Shown in pieces: positions 18,474 through 26,798 of a DNA stretch of 64,000 nucleotides (its first letter is position 1; each line of letters starts with the position of its first letter). Source of the DNA: Aquimarina mycalae (GTDB lineage: Bacteria; Bacteroidota; Bacteroidia; Flavobacteriales; Flavobacteriaceae); contig NZ_JARYGY010000005.1 in NCBI RefSeq assembly GCF_029906345.1, positions 248,001 to 312,000 of the forward strand, given 5' to 3'. The notes under the pieces are model-generated. The model did no database searches. It was given only the letters and a program-made list of their open reading frames with translations, and was not told the DNA's origin. Position numbers and translations under genes: made by a program.

Positions 18474-18890
18474 TTATTCTTTAATTAGCTCCCTAAGATC
18501 ATTAAAAGCATCTATCAAGTCATCCACAAGATCTATTGATACAGCTTCTTTGTCCAAAAAGACAGATAGTTTTCCTTTTCTTAGTTTCACTTTATATACC
18601 TCTTCTCCTTGGTTATTATAATTCCAGGTATAAGATCCATAGTTTTTGGACATTTTTGCATCTAAGTGATCATTTAAGAACCTTTTCACCTCTTCAGTTT
18701 TATGAGATGGGAAACTTGCGTTTAATGTATAAACATCATCGGTATTAGAAATAGAAATATTTATTTTATACCCTTTCCCGCTAGTATCATCACTAGAATA
18801 TTTAACTGTTACTTTAGAGTTAGAAGTTGTTTGTGCATTCACTGAAGGTATAGCAAATGCTATACATAACATAAAAATGATTGTTTTCAT
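18474..18890 (-). CDS. Small secreted protein of unknown function, paralogue of the neighbour at 18963
   Basis: Protein of 138 residues with a clear signal peptide (1-19, ending V-N-A). The mature part has repeated beta-strand-like segments, then FLNDHLDAKMSKNYGSYTWN and EEVYKVKLRKGKLSVFLDKE, and a C-terminal amphipathic helix. The 18963-19412 product has matching segments in the same order (YLVSQFGEEKMKIKEDTFLW; EMYEIKLKGNKLRINVSKEL), so the two are diverged tandem duplicates. I do not recognise a named family. It starts 72 bases after that gene on the same strand and shares its leader motif; it is probably the last gene of the sensing locus that begins with the S41 peptidase. Confidence 0.75.
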   Translation of the reverse strand: MKTIIFMLCIAFAIPSVNAQTTSNSKVTVKYSSDDTSGKGYKINISISNTDDVYTLNASFPSHKTEEVKRFLNDHLDAKMSKNYGSYTWNYNNQGEEVYKVKLRKGKLSVFLDKEAVSIDLVDDLIDAFNDLRELIKE

Positions 18891-18894
18891 AATA

Positions 18895-18914
18895 CTCGTT
18901 TTTTGATTAATGAT
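18895..18914 (-). promoter_or_regulatory. Shared translation leader, copy 1
   Basis: On the coding strand: ATCATTAATCAAAAAACGAG, four bases before the ATG at 18890. The copy at 19417-19436 is identical at 19 of 20 positions and the copy at 23961-23980 shares the core AATCAAAAAACGA. The fixed distance to the ATG suggests a ribosome-loading or post-transcriptional control element. Confidence 0.5.
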
Positions 18915-18962
18915 CCACCTTAGGTGGACAGATTATTGATTGATGTTTGTAATTATTTGATT

Positions 18963-19412
18963 TTAAATTTCTTCTGATTTAGAAGTTATTTTTTTTAATT
19001 CTTCTCCAACTTGTTTAAACCTTTTAATTAGTTTATCAGATGCCAATTCCTTACTAACATTAATTCGTAGTTTGTTTCCCTTTAATTTTATCTCATACAT
19101 CTCTTCTTCGTCCACCATTTCAACCCAAAGAAATGTATCTTCTTTGATTTTCATTTTTTCTTCTCCAAACTGACTTACTAAATATGATTTTACATTAGAT
19201 TTTAAGGATTTCATAAACCTAACTTTTATTCTATAGTCATCATCCATGTCTAACACAGTAAAGGATCTATAGTATTTTTTATTAGGAGAATCCGAGTCAT
19301 ATAACATCGAAAATTCTGATGAAGATTTTGTTGACTTTGTTTCTGTTGTTTGCGCTTTGATCGCAGATAAACTAAAAATTAAACTTGCTATTAATACTAT
19401 TAATGTTCTCAT
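18963..19412 (-). CDS. Small secreted protein of unknown function, paralogue of the neighbour at 18474
   Basis: Protein of 149 residues with a signal peptide (1-20, ending I-K-A). The mature chain is charged and beta-rich, with DDDYRIKVRFMKSLKSNVKS, then SQFGEEKMKIKEDTFLWVEM, and a Lys-rich C-terminal helix. It lines up end to end with the 138-residue neighbour. No catalytic residues stand out; a periplasmic binding or inhibitory role downstream of the two-component system is only a guess. It lies 33 bases after the serine-hydrolase reading frame and carries copy 2 of the leader motif. Confidence 0.75.
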   Translation of the reverse strand: MRTLIVLIASLIFSLSAIKAQTTETKSTKSSSEFSMLYDSDSPNKKYYRSFTVLDMDDDYRIKVRFMKSLKSNVKSYLVSQFGEEKMKIKEDTFLWVEMVDEEEMYEIKLKGNKLRINVSKELASDKLIKRFKQVGEELKKITSKSEEI

Positions 19413-19416
19413 GATA

Positions 19417-19436
19417 TTCGTTTTTTGATTAATGAT
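19417..19436 (-). promoter_or_regulatory. Shared translation leader, copy 2
   Basis: Coding-strand sequence ATCATTAATCAAAAAACGAA, four bases before the ATG at 19412. Nearly identical to copy 1 (one base different). Confidence 0.5.
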
Positions 19437-19445
19437 TGAAATATT

Positions 19446-20658
19446 TTATATCGTACTGATATAGTTATTTTTATAAACTTTTATTGACCTCCATATATTC
19501 TGAACAGATTTTATTAACTCCTTATCTTCTTCTAAAGAAGTATTCATAAAAAATATAGCTCCTATTTTTTCATTTTTGTTAAAATACATCAGTGTAAGGA
19601 TACCTGGATCAGATCCGTTATGGCCCATTTTTCCTTTTGGAGACACTTCCCAGAAAAAGCCATAATTATCTTTTATTTCTTTTGTGGTATTAAACTGTGC
19701 TTTGGATATTTTAGGGGACATCATTTCTGCAAATGATTCCTGCTTCAGGATTTTACCCGATCCATAATGACCATTCATTAATTCTTGTAGATATAGTGTA
19801 AGATCTTTAATACTACTCCTAATTCCGCCATCTGGATACGTTATCAAACTATACCTAGGTATTTTCGTTTCCTTTTTCTGTATACGTTTTAGCATGCTTA
19901 GACATATCAATTGAGGCGTATGACCATCCTGTATTATTCATATCCAACTTATCAAAAATGAATTTTTTAGTGTATTCCTCAAATGGAGTTTCGGTTGCTA
20001 ATTCAATTACATAAGCGAGTAAAGCCGAACCAATATTTGAATACTCATAGCGTTCTCCTGGCTTTTGTTTTTTGAAATTATTCTTAGAATACCAAGATCC
20101 TTTTATATGTAAATGATTGTAAAGAAATTCTTTAAGACTATATTTCTTGTTAGAAGACATCGCTTTATATTCCTTTTGTTCCGTCTTTGTATAATTTCCT
20201 AAATCCAACATACTACCTTTCTCCAAAACATAGCTTTTTTCATAAACTTCTGTATCTAAAATAGAAGAAGTATGTGTTGCTAAATGTTTTACTAAAATTG
20301 GTGTTTCTTGAAATTTAGGGTGTTCTACTTTAAAAGGAAGAATGTCATTAATTGGAGTATCTTCTGATAGTTTACCTTGTTCAATAGCTTTCATAAGTGC
20401 TATTCCTATAAATGTTTTAGAAACAGATCCTATATTTTGTATTGTGTTAACTGTGTATCCTTTTTGTTCTTCCTTATCAGCATATCCAAATCCTTTTTCA
20501 AAAAGAATCTTATCTGGTGTGATAACTGAAACACCAAAGCCACTAATATTACTATTCTTATAAATAGAATCTAATTGGTGTTCTAATTCTTGAACATTTG
20601 TTTGACTGATGACACTATACCCTATAAAAAAGATAAGTCCCTTGATTACTGTTTTCAT
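19446..20658 (-). pseudogene. Class C beta-lactamase-family serine hydrolase, interrupted by a +1 frameshift
   Basis: Two overlapping frames together spell one serine hydrolase. The first (20658 to a stop at 19855) holds the signal peptide (ending V-I-S), the nucleophile motif S-V-S-K in NIGSVSKTFIGIAL and the Y-S-N motif in YEYSNIGSALLAYV. The second frame continues from about 19890 to 19446 with LITYPDGGIRSSIKDLTLYL and the H-N-G motif in KMGHNGSDPG. Removing one base near the five-A run at 19873-19877 (or the four-A run at 19862-19865) joins them into 403 codons reading TEKETKIPRYSL across the gap. All three catalytic motifs are preserved, so the break is recent, programmed, or a sequencing error. 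It lies between the response regulator and the two small secreted proteins. Confidence 0.85.
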
Positions 20659-20687
20659 ATGATTTGATTTTGATTGATGTAAGCTTT

Positions 20688-21368
20688 TTATTCTAAATTA
20701 AAAGTAAGCCCAACTCCTCTTACACTTTCGATAGTTATGTTTTTATCTTGTTTAAAATATTTTCTTAGTCTACTGATAAACACATCCATACTTCTTCCTG
20801 AAAAGAAATCATCATTCCCCCAAACATCTTTTAATAAATCTTCTCGTTTTATCATTATATTTTTATGATCGTATAGATATTGAATCAATATAGTTTCCTT
20901 CTCAGTTAGCTTTTGTTTTTCTTCATTTAGTTTTAAACAGTGATTAATTGGATCAAATTTATACGCGCCAATTGATATAACTTCTTCTCTTATAGATTGA
21001 ATTCTTTGCGAACGTTTTAGAATATTCTGAAGCCTTAACACTAGAATATCCGCTTCAAAAGGTTTAACTATATAATCATCCGCTCCAAGTTTTAATCCTC
21101 TGATTTTATCTTCTTTCATTTTTTTGGCAGTAAGAAATACAAAAGGAATTTCAGGATTTAACTCAATCACTTTTTCTGCCAACGTAAAGCCATCCATTTT
21201 AGGCATCATCACATCAAAAACACAGATATCAAATTGTTCTTGAGAGAAAACTTGCAAAGCCTCTTTACCATCTTGAGCCCAAACCACTTTGTACCCATGA
21301 AGTTCTAAATATTGTTTTAAGATACTTCCGAAATCAAAATCATCTTCTGCTAATAATATATGCTGCAT
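20688..21368 (-). CDS. OmpR-family response regulator
   Basis: Regulator of 226 residues: receiver domain (about 3-117) with E8-D9-D10, phosphoacceptor D52 in CVFDVMMPKMDGF and the switch FVFLTAKKMKEDKI, then a winged-helix DNA-binding domain (about 130-225) with LTEKETILIQYLYDHKNIMI and SRLRKYFKQD. It is encoded two bases after the kinase stop and is its obvious partner. The kinase's last codons (AAC GAA TAA) form an AAACGAATA element just before this ATG, matching the leader core at three other starts in the locus. Confidence 0.95.
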   Translation of the reverse strand: MQHILLAEDDFDFGSILKQYLELHGYKVVWAQDGKEALQVFSQEQFDICVFDVMMPKMDGFTLAEKVIELNPEIPFVFLTAKKMKEDKIRGLKLGADDYIVKPFEADILVLRLQNILKRSQRIQSIREEVISIGAYKFDPINHCLKLNEEKQKLTEKETILIQYLYDHKNIMIKREDLLKDVWGNDDFFSGRSMDVFISRLRKYFKQDKNITIESVRGVGLTFNLE

Positions 21369-21370
21369 AA

Positions 21371-22768
21371 TTATTCGTTTATAGGTAGTGTTATGGTAAA
21401 TGTGGTTCCTAAATCTGGTTTACTTTCTAAAGTAACAGTTCCTTGATGTGCTTTAACAATCTGGCTTGTATAAAATAATCCTAGCCCTAATCCTTTTACA
21501 TCATGAACATCTCCTTTGCTAATTCTATAGAATTTTTCAAAAATCTTGCGCTGTTCCTTCTCATGAATTCCTATTCCATTATCATGAATGGATATTTCAT
21601 ATTGATCCTCTTTTAAATAGGTTCTAAAGATTAATTCTACTTTTTCTTTACCATACTTGACAGCGTTATCTAAAACATTTAGTAAAGCAGTGGTAAACAT
21701 AAATTTATCGATACTCAAATAAACTTCTCTAAATTCAATCTTTGAAATAATACTCACATTTTTATCCTGAACGGATAATTCAAAATCTTTAAGTACATTT
21801 TGAAAATACGTATCATCCAGAATCTTTTCTTTTTTAAGAACAATTTCCTCTGATCCTAAACTATTGGTAACTACCTGATCTACTAATTTTTGTAATCTAG
21901 TATTCTGACGATCCAAAATATCCAATGTGTTAGAAAAGGCGTCTGGAGTATTCTGAATTTCGGTTTTTCTTAAACTTTTAGAGGCTATTCCTAAAGTTGC
22001 CAATGGAGTTTTAAGTTCATGAGTGATATTATTAATAAAATCAGTTTTTATATCGGCTAACTTTTTCTGACGAATTAGATTTCTAATAGAATAGAATAAT
22101 AAACTCACTACAAATAGAAGTAATAGTACCGAAACTATAAATATCGTTGACATTTGACTAAACACTATCCGTTTCCATCCAATAATATTTATATAATCAA
22201 CCGTTCTCACTTCTATATCTAATGAAACATCGATCATACCTCCATTAATATCATTCTCATAATCCAAATCAGTAAACCACCTAGCTTTACTCATTACAAC
22301 TTCATCTTTCTTTGAGAATTTTTCTCCAAACACATATACATTTTCTCCAGAAGCAGCAGAAAAAATCGTATCCATTTTTTCATCTTCAAAAATCACGATA
22401 CTTTTAATATCCTTTTTATATTGTATATCATATTCTAAATTACGGCTAGCGATTTCATTTTTATAGTAGGATATAAATAGATCGTTTAAAGAATCTGTTT
22501 TGGGCTTAAAACTATTCAGCGCTTCTTTTTTCTGGATATTATTCTTTTTATATTCTGCAAGACTTTCGCTTAAGTATGTATACCAAAGTTCTCCTAAGGA
22601 ATCCATCTCTTTAGTATTATCAATATTATTGATAGCTTTCTTAGTTTTCCTAATAAAAGCATCTTTCTTTAACTGATACGTGTTATGAATCAAATACGCT
22701 TGTATAGTAGAAAGAGCTAACAAGGCTATGATTGATGTAATGATAAGTGTATTTATTTTCTGCTTCAT
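21371..22768 (-). CDS. Sensor histidine kinase
   Basis: Membrane kinase of 465 residues. Helix 1 (about 8-28) and helix 2 (about 207-228) bracket a 175-residue extracytoplasmic sensor region with no family I recognise. The HisKA domain follows, with the phosphorylated H250 in FINNITHELKTPLATLG, then the ATPase domain with N box LNVLDNAVKYG, G1 box HDNGIGIHEKEQ and G2 KGLGLGLFYT. Its ATG overlaps the stop codon of the S41 peptidase gene by one base (TAATG), so the two proteins are translationally coupled; the peptidase may shape or report the signal that the kinase senses. Confidence 0.95.
   Translation of the reverse strand: MKQKINTLIITSIIALLALSTIQAYLIHNTYQLKKDAFIRKTKKAINNIDNTKEMDSLGELWYTYLSESLAEYKKNNIQKKEALNSFKPKTDSLNDLFISYYKNEIASRNLEYDIQYKKDIKSIVIFEDEKMDTIFSAASGENVYVFGEKFSKKDEVVMSKARWFTDLDYENDINGGMIDVSLDIEVRTVDYINIIGWKRIVFSQMSTIFIVSVLLLLFVVSLLFYSIRNLIRQKKLADIKTDFINNITHELKTPLATLGIASKSLRKTEIQNTPDAFSNTLDILDRQNTRLQKLVDQVVTNSLGSEEIVLKKEKILDDTYFQNVLKDFELSVQDKNVSIISKIEFREVYLSIDKFMFTTALLNVLDNAVKYGKEKVELIFRTYLKEDQYEISIHDNGIGIHEKEQRKIFEKFYRISKGDVHDVKGLGLGLFYTSQIVKAHQGTVTLESKPDLGTTFTITLPINE
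21372..21380 (-). promoter_or_regulatory. Leader core AAACGAATA ahead of the response regulator
   Basis: Short form of the shared leader, three bases before the response-regulator ATG and lying inside the last codons of the kinase gene. Only the AAACGAATA core is present, not the longer upstream part. Confidence 0.3.
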
Positions 22769-23955
22769 TATAAAGATTCTTTAATAATATCTATTGCTTT
22801 TTGCAATTGATCTTGGGTATCTAAGATATAATGTTTTGGTATAAAATTCTCTCTTGGTTGTCCTGAAATATGAAATAACTTTTCTACTGGAATTTGAAAA
22901 CCAATTTGAGTTTCTGGTAATGTATAATTGTAAATTGCTCCTAATAAATCAGCCATATCAGTTCCAACAACCTCTGCTCTATTCATTCCATCTAGACCTA
23001 TCGTAATTCCTTCTCCCATGCTACCCGTCCATCTACCGCATAATACAACAAGTGGTTTATAGTAATTTTCACCTCTAGGAGCAACTAACTCTATGGTATT
23101 TCTCTTTACATCATACAACTTTTGTTCATAAGGGAAACTATGGCGTTGATAAGGTGTTTCTTCTGTAATAAAACGTCCCATTATAGCTCTTGCTACAGAA
23201 GTATTCCCTCCACTTGGAGTATCTCTAAGATCCAAAATGATTCCTGTTGTATTTCTAAGGTTATTCATTACTTTATCAAAGGCTATGATCGTTTCATTGA
23301 TTCCCAAAGAATTATTTATTCTTATGTATCCAATGTTTCCTTCAATAATTTTTCCTTCTACAAGATGAATGCCTTGAGTGTTTTTTACTTTTTCAGGAGA
23401 GAATGTTAATGATCCATTAACATTAATTATTCTTTTGGTATTATGAGTTCCTGCAATTAAAAGGTTGGCTGCATACTCATACATTTCATTAGTATGCTTA
23501 TCAACGCTTTTAGGCAAATATACTTTTATAGCTTCCTTAATTGAGATTCCGTGATATCCAGTTATTCGCATCCCTAATTTTAATCCTGATGCTTGTGCTG
23601 GAAAACCATCTCTAATAGCTTTAATAATAAAATGATCATTTTCGTATGAAACCCAAAGATCTGTGCCTGTTGGAAGCATTCTACTTGATGAAATTAAATT
23701 TGTATTAAGTCCAACATGCCCATTGTACAGCTCATTATTCGTCATTTCTAAAAGCCGAATAAAATCATCATCATTTTGTATTGTATCCACTGAAGGTTGG
23801 TACATTCTTCTTACCTTATTCCAATCAATTTTTTGGGTATCAAAATATCCAAAGTACTGATCCACAGTTTTCCAATACTGATCAAAATCTCTCTGATACT
23901 TTGTTTGTCCAAAAGAACTGGATACGATACATACAATGATGATGATTCTTAACAT
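22768..23955 (-). CDS. S41-family (tail-specific-like) secreted peptidase
   Basis: Exported protein of 395 residues from the ATG at 23953-23955 (signal peptide MLRIIIIVCIVSSSFGQ). A TTG eleven codons upstream is rejected because the signal peptide begins here. A PDZ-like part (about 115-150; GFPAQASGLKLGMRITGYHG) precedes the C-terminal-processing-protease core: GYIRINNSLGI, GIILDLRDTPSGGNTSVAR, and the nucleophile serine in GRWTGSMGEGITIGLDG. Such proteases clip proteins at their C-termini in the envelope. It is the first gene of the minus-strand sensing locus and carries copy 3 of the leader motif; 199 bases separate it from the divergent UbiA-like gene. Confidence 0.88.
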   Translation of the reverse strand: MLRIIIIVCIVSSSFGQTKYQRDFDQYWKTVDQYFGYFDTQKIDWNKVRRMYQPSVDTIQNDDDFIRLLEMTNNELYNGHVGLNTNLISSSRMLPTGTDLWVSYENDHFIIKAIRDGFPAQASGLKLGMRITGYHGISIKEAIKVYLPKSVDKHTNEMYEYAANLLIAGTHNTKRIINVNGSLTFSPEKVKNTQGIHLVEGKIIEGNIGYIRINNSLGINETIIAFDKVMNNLRNTTGIILDLRDTPSGGNTSVARAIMGRFITEETPYQRHSFPYEQKLYDVKRNTIELVAPRGENYYKPLVVLCGRWTGSMGEGITIGLDGMNRAEVVGTDMADLLGAIYNYTLPETQIGFQIPVEKLFHISGQPRENFIPKHYILDTQDQLQKAIDIIKESL

Positions 23956-23960
23956 TACTA

Positions 23961-23980
23961 TTCGTTTTTTGATTGTTGAT
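23961..23980 (-). promoter_or_regulatory. Shared translation leader, copy 3
   Basis: Coding-strand ATCAACAATCAAAAAACGAA, five bases before the S41 peptidase ATG. It keeps the AATCAAAAAACGA core of copies 1 and 2. Confidence 0.45.
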
Positions 23981-24123
23981 GAGATCAAATTTATTATATA
24001 ACATTGATGAAGCCTTAGGATTTAAGGTCGTTAACCCTGCATTAACGTTAATAAGATACTGGTTTGTTATAAAACAAAGGATTACTGGAGTTAAGTTAAT
24101 GGCTACACAAAAGGATTAATTAT

Positions 24124-24131
24124 TACATTTG
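24124..24131 (+). promoter_or_regulatory. Probable -7 box of the UbiA-maf operon
   Basis: TACATTTG followed by C, 24 bases before the UbiA-like ATG, fits the Bacteroidota -7 consensus TAnnTTTG. I do not see a TTG at the expected -33 position, so confidence is moderate. Confidence 0.45.
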
Positions 24132-24154
24132 CGAACTAAAACAACTTTCTTTTC

Positions 24155-25057
24155 ATGCAAGGATATTTAAAGCTTATTAAATTTGATAATCTAATTCTTA
24201 TAGCCATAGCTCAGCTCTGTATTAAATACGGGCTTTTTGAGCCTTTTGATATTGATATAACTTTAAATGGTTTCGGAATTTTTCTTTTAATAATTTCTAC
24301 TATCTCTTTGGTTGCAGCCGAAAATGTAATGCTCGAGATACAAGATAAAGAGCATCCAAATGCCAAAGGACTTATGAATGGAATACTATCAGAAAAGGTT
24401 GCCAATCGTTTGTTTATAATTTTTAATGTAATTGGTGTTTGTATTGGTTTTTATTTATCCAATATCATAGGAAAACCAAAGTTGGCCGCTTTATTTATTG
24501 TTGTTTCTGGTATCTTTTATATCTATGCAACACATCTAAAGGAAATTCTGGTACTTAAAAATGTTTTAGTAGGAATTATGATGGCTTTGGGTTTAATTGC
24601 TGTTGGAATTTTTGATTTACTTCCAGCAATTACTGAAAAAAACTTGGCTTCTCAAAAAGTGATTTTTCTAATCATAGTTGATTATTCCTTTTTTGCTTTT
24701 ATCGTTGTAACTATTAGAGAAATTGTGAAAGATTGTCTCATGATTGATAAAGATCATAATGCAGGAATACGAACAATTCCTATTGTTTTAGGAAAAGATC
24801 GCACAACCAAGCTTATCAGTGGATTAACTATTATTCCGATTGCATTAATTATCTATTATGTATACACCTATTTATTTAGTAATTCTGTAGCAGTGGTGTT
24901 AGTTTTGGGGATATTAGTAGCTCCTCTTTTATATTTTATGTTTAAGAGTTGGAACGCAGAGACCAATAAAGATTTTAAGACACTTAGTCTAATTTTAAAA
25001 TTAGTATTGTTTTTAGCCTCATTATCGTTATTGTTATACCAGTTTATTTTAAAATAA
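24155..25057 (+). CDS. UbiA-superfamily prenyltransferase (geranylgeranylglycerol-phosphate transferase-like)
   Basis: Integral membrane protein of 300 residues with eight or nine predicted helices. The second aspartate motif of the superfamily is intact (KDCLMIDKDHNAGIRTIPIV), whereas the first, usually NDxxDxxxD, is altered to N-V-M-L-E-I-Q-D in AAENVMLEIQDKEHPNAKGL. UbiA enzymes join a prenyl diphosphate to an aromatic or glycerol-phosphate acceptor; the flavobacterial group near maf is often called geranylgeranylglycerol-phosphate transferase, but the acceptor is unproven. It ends three bases before maf, so the two are co-transcribed. Confidence 0.85.
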   Translation: MQGYLKLIKFDNLILIAIAQLCIKYGLFEPFDIDITLNGFGIFLLIISTISLVAAENVMLEIQDKEHPNAKGLMNGILSEKVANRLFIIFNVIGVCIGFYLSNIIGKPKLAALFIVVSGIFYIYATHLKEILVLKNVLVGIMMALGLIAVGIFDLLPAITEKNLASQKVIFLIIVDYSFFAFIVVTIREIVKDCLMIDKDHNAGIRTIPIVLGKDRTTKLISGLTIIPIALIIYYVYTYLFSNSVAVVLVLGILVAPLLYFMFKSWNAETNKDFKTLSLILKLVLFLASLSLLLYQFILK

Positions 25058-25060
25058 GTT

Positions 25061-25648
25061 ATGCTAAAGGATATACTAAAAAATTATAATCTTATTCTAG
25101 CTTCAGGATCCCCACGAAGGCAACAATTTTTTAAAGATCTTGATTTAGATTTCACTATTCAATTAAAAGAAATTGAAGAAATATATCCTGATCATCTTAA
25201 AGGTTCCGAAATATCAGATTATTTAGCCAAACTAAAATCAACCGCATTTACAAAGCTTGCACCAAATGACATCCTTGTCACCAGCGATACGATCGTATGG
25301 CATCGTAATCAAGCTATAGGGAAACCTAAAAATATTGAGGATGCTAAAGCAATGATCGCTTCATTGTCTGGTGATACACATAAAGTGATAACCTCAGTTT
25401 GTTTTAAGACGTCCAATGCTACTAAAATTATCAATCAAACAACAAAAGTTACTTTTAAGGCGCTTACTACTGAAGAAATAGATTATTATGTAAATACATT
25501 TTTACCAATGGACAAAGCTGGTTCTTATGGTATACAAGAATGGATTGGATACATTGGTATCACGCATATTGAAGGAAGCTATTTTAATGTTATGGGGTTA
25601 CCCGTACAACTTGTTTATGAAACGTTAATAGAAATTGCTAGATCATAG
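25061..25648 (+). CDS. maf: Maf-family nucleotide pyrophosphatase
   Basis: Protein of 195 residues that hydrolyses non-canonical or m-type nucleoside triphosphates in the cytoplasm. The N-terminal signature LILASGSPRRQQFFKDL and the active-site region ILVTSDTIVWHRNQAIGKP are typical, as is GSYGIQEWIGYIGITHIEGS near the end. It follows the UbiA-like gene with a three-base gap. Which nucleotide is cleaved (dTTP/UTP or 7-methyl-GTP) cannot be told from the motifs I can read. Confidence 0.94.
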   Translation: MLKDILKNYNLILASGSPRRQQFFKDLDLDFTIQLKEIEEIYPDHLKGSEISDYLAKLKSTAFTKLAPNDILVTSDTIVWHRNQAIGKPKNIEDAKAMIASLSGDTHKVITSVCFKTSNATKIINQTTKVTFKALTTEEIDYYVNTFLPMDKAGSYGIQEWIGYIGITHIEGSYFNVMGLPVQLVYETLIEIARS

Positions 25649-25785
25649 CTTTGTTGTAATTTAGACTCATGAACCCTGTTACGCTATAGTATCTAGATAA
25701 AATCTACTAGTTATTTACTTATACATATTCTTAACAGTAATTATTCATCCTGTTTTACTACTAAAGAAGCATTAAAAATTACATT

Positions 25786-26733
25786 ATGAAAAAGTCATTG
25801 CTATTGTTCGGAGTACTTGGGGTATTAGTAATTGTTGCGTGTAGCAATATCAAAGCTGATGGAGTTTCCAAAACTAAGATCGACATAAATACTGAAAATC
25901 AAAAAACGAAATTAGAGTCTTCGAAAAAACGCTCTCCCGATTTCAAAAAATACTGGTATGCTGGTGATGCTGAAATTACGTCATACGAGCTAGAACAAGC
26001 AAGATATGGGGAAATAAGAAAAGGAAAAGCTGTTTTAATTTATGTAACCGAAGATTTTTTATCAAAGGAACAAGTCAAAGCAGATTACCAAAAATCTGAT
26101 AATATCCCAGTACTTAAACTAAATGCTACTAAAAAATTTAATACTGGTATCTATCCTTATTCGATTATGCAAAGTACTTTTTATCCAGTATCAGACAATA
26201 AACATGCAATTAAAATCTCTAGCTCTATGCAAGAATGGTGTGGACACGTGTATGCGCAATTAAACAACAGAAAGGAGTTTGAAGTAATATCACATTCTTA
26301 TTTTCAAGGAGAAGCAGATCAGAATTTCACATTAGAAAAAGCTATTCTTGAAAACGAATTATGGACTAAAATCAGAATTGATCCTGACAATTTACCACAA
26401 GGAGATGTACAAATTATTCCTTCATTCGAATATAGTAGACTAAGGCACAAAGAAATAAAAGCATATACTGCAAAAGCCTCTTTAACAAAAGACACAAATC
26501 TAGACACCTATACGATAACGTATCCAGAACTAAATAGAAGCGTCAGTATCGTTTTTAATAATTCTTTTCCTCATGAAATAGAAAGTTGGACAGAAACTTT
26601 CAAAAGTGGATTTGGTCCGAATGCGAAAGAACTTACCACAAAAGCTACAAAATTAAAGCGTATTAAATCAGCATATTGGGGTAAAAACAGTAATACGGAT
26701 GAAGCATTACGAAATGAATTAGGGCTAAAATAA
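25786..26733 (+). CDS. Lipoprotein of unknown function linked to maf
   Basis: Predicted lipoprotein of 315 residues (signal peptide 1-18, lipobox V-I-V-A before Cys19). The mature part has YWYAGDAEITSYELEQARYG, KAVLIYVTEDFLSKEQVK and HAIKISSSMQEWCGHVYAQL, which I remember as a conserved flavobacterial protein often mislabelled septum formation inhibitor Maf because it sits beside maf. No Maf motif is present, so that name should not be used. Its envelope location is inferred from the lipobox. It starts 137 bases after maf and may form its own unit. Confidence 0.8.
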   Translation: MKKSLLLFGVLGVLVIVACSNIKADGVSKTKIDINTENQKTKLESSKKRSPDFKKYWYAGDAEITSYELEQARYGEIRKGKAVLIYVTEDFLSKEQVKADYQKSDNIPVLKLNATKKFNTGIYPYSIMQSTFYPVSDNKHAIKISSSMQEWCGHVYAQLNNRKEFEVISHSYFQGEADQNFTLEKAILENELWTKIRIDPDNLPQGDVQIIPSFEYSRLRHKEIKAYTAKASLTKDTNLDTYTITYPELNRSVSIVFNNSFPHEIESWTETFKSGFGPNAKELTTKATKLKRIKSAYWGKNSNTDEALRNELGLK

Positions 26734-26798
26734 AATATATTAGCGAATAATCAATTCATAAAATAAAAGTAACTATAAAACTAATCAACCATACTATA

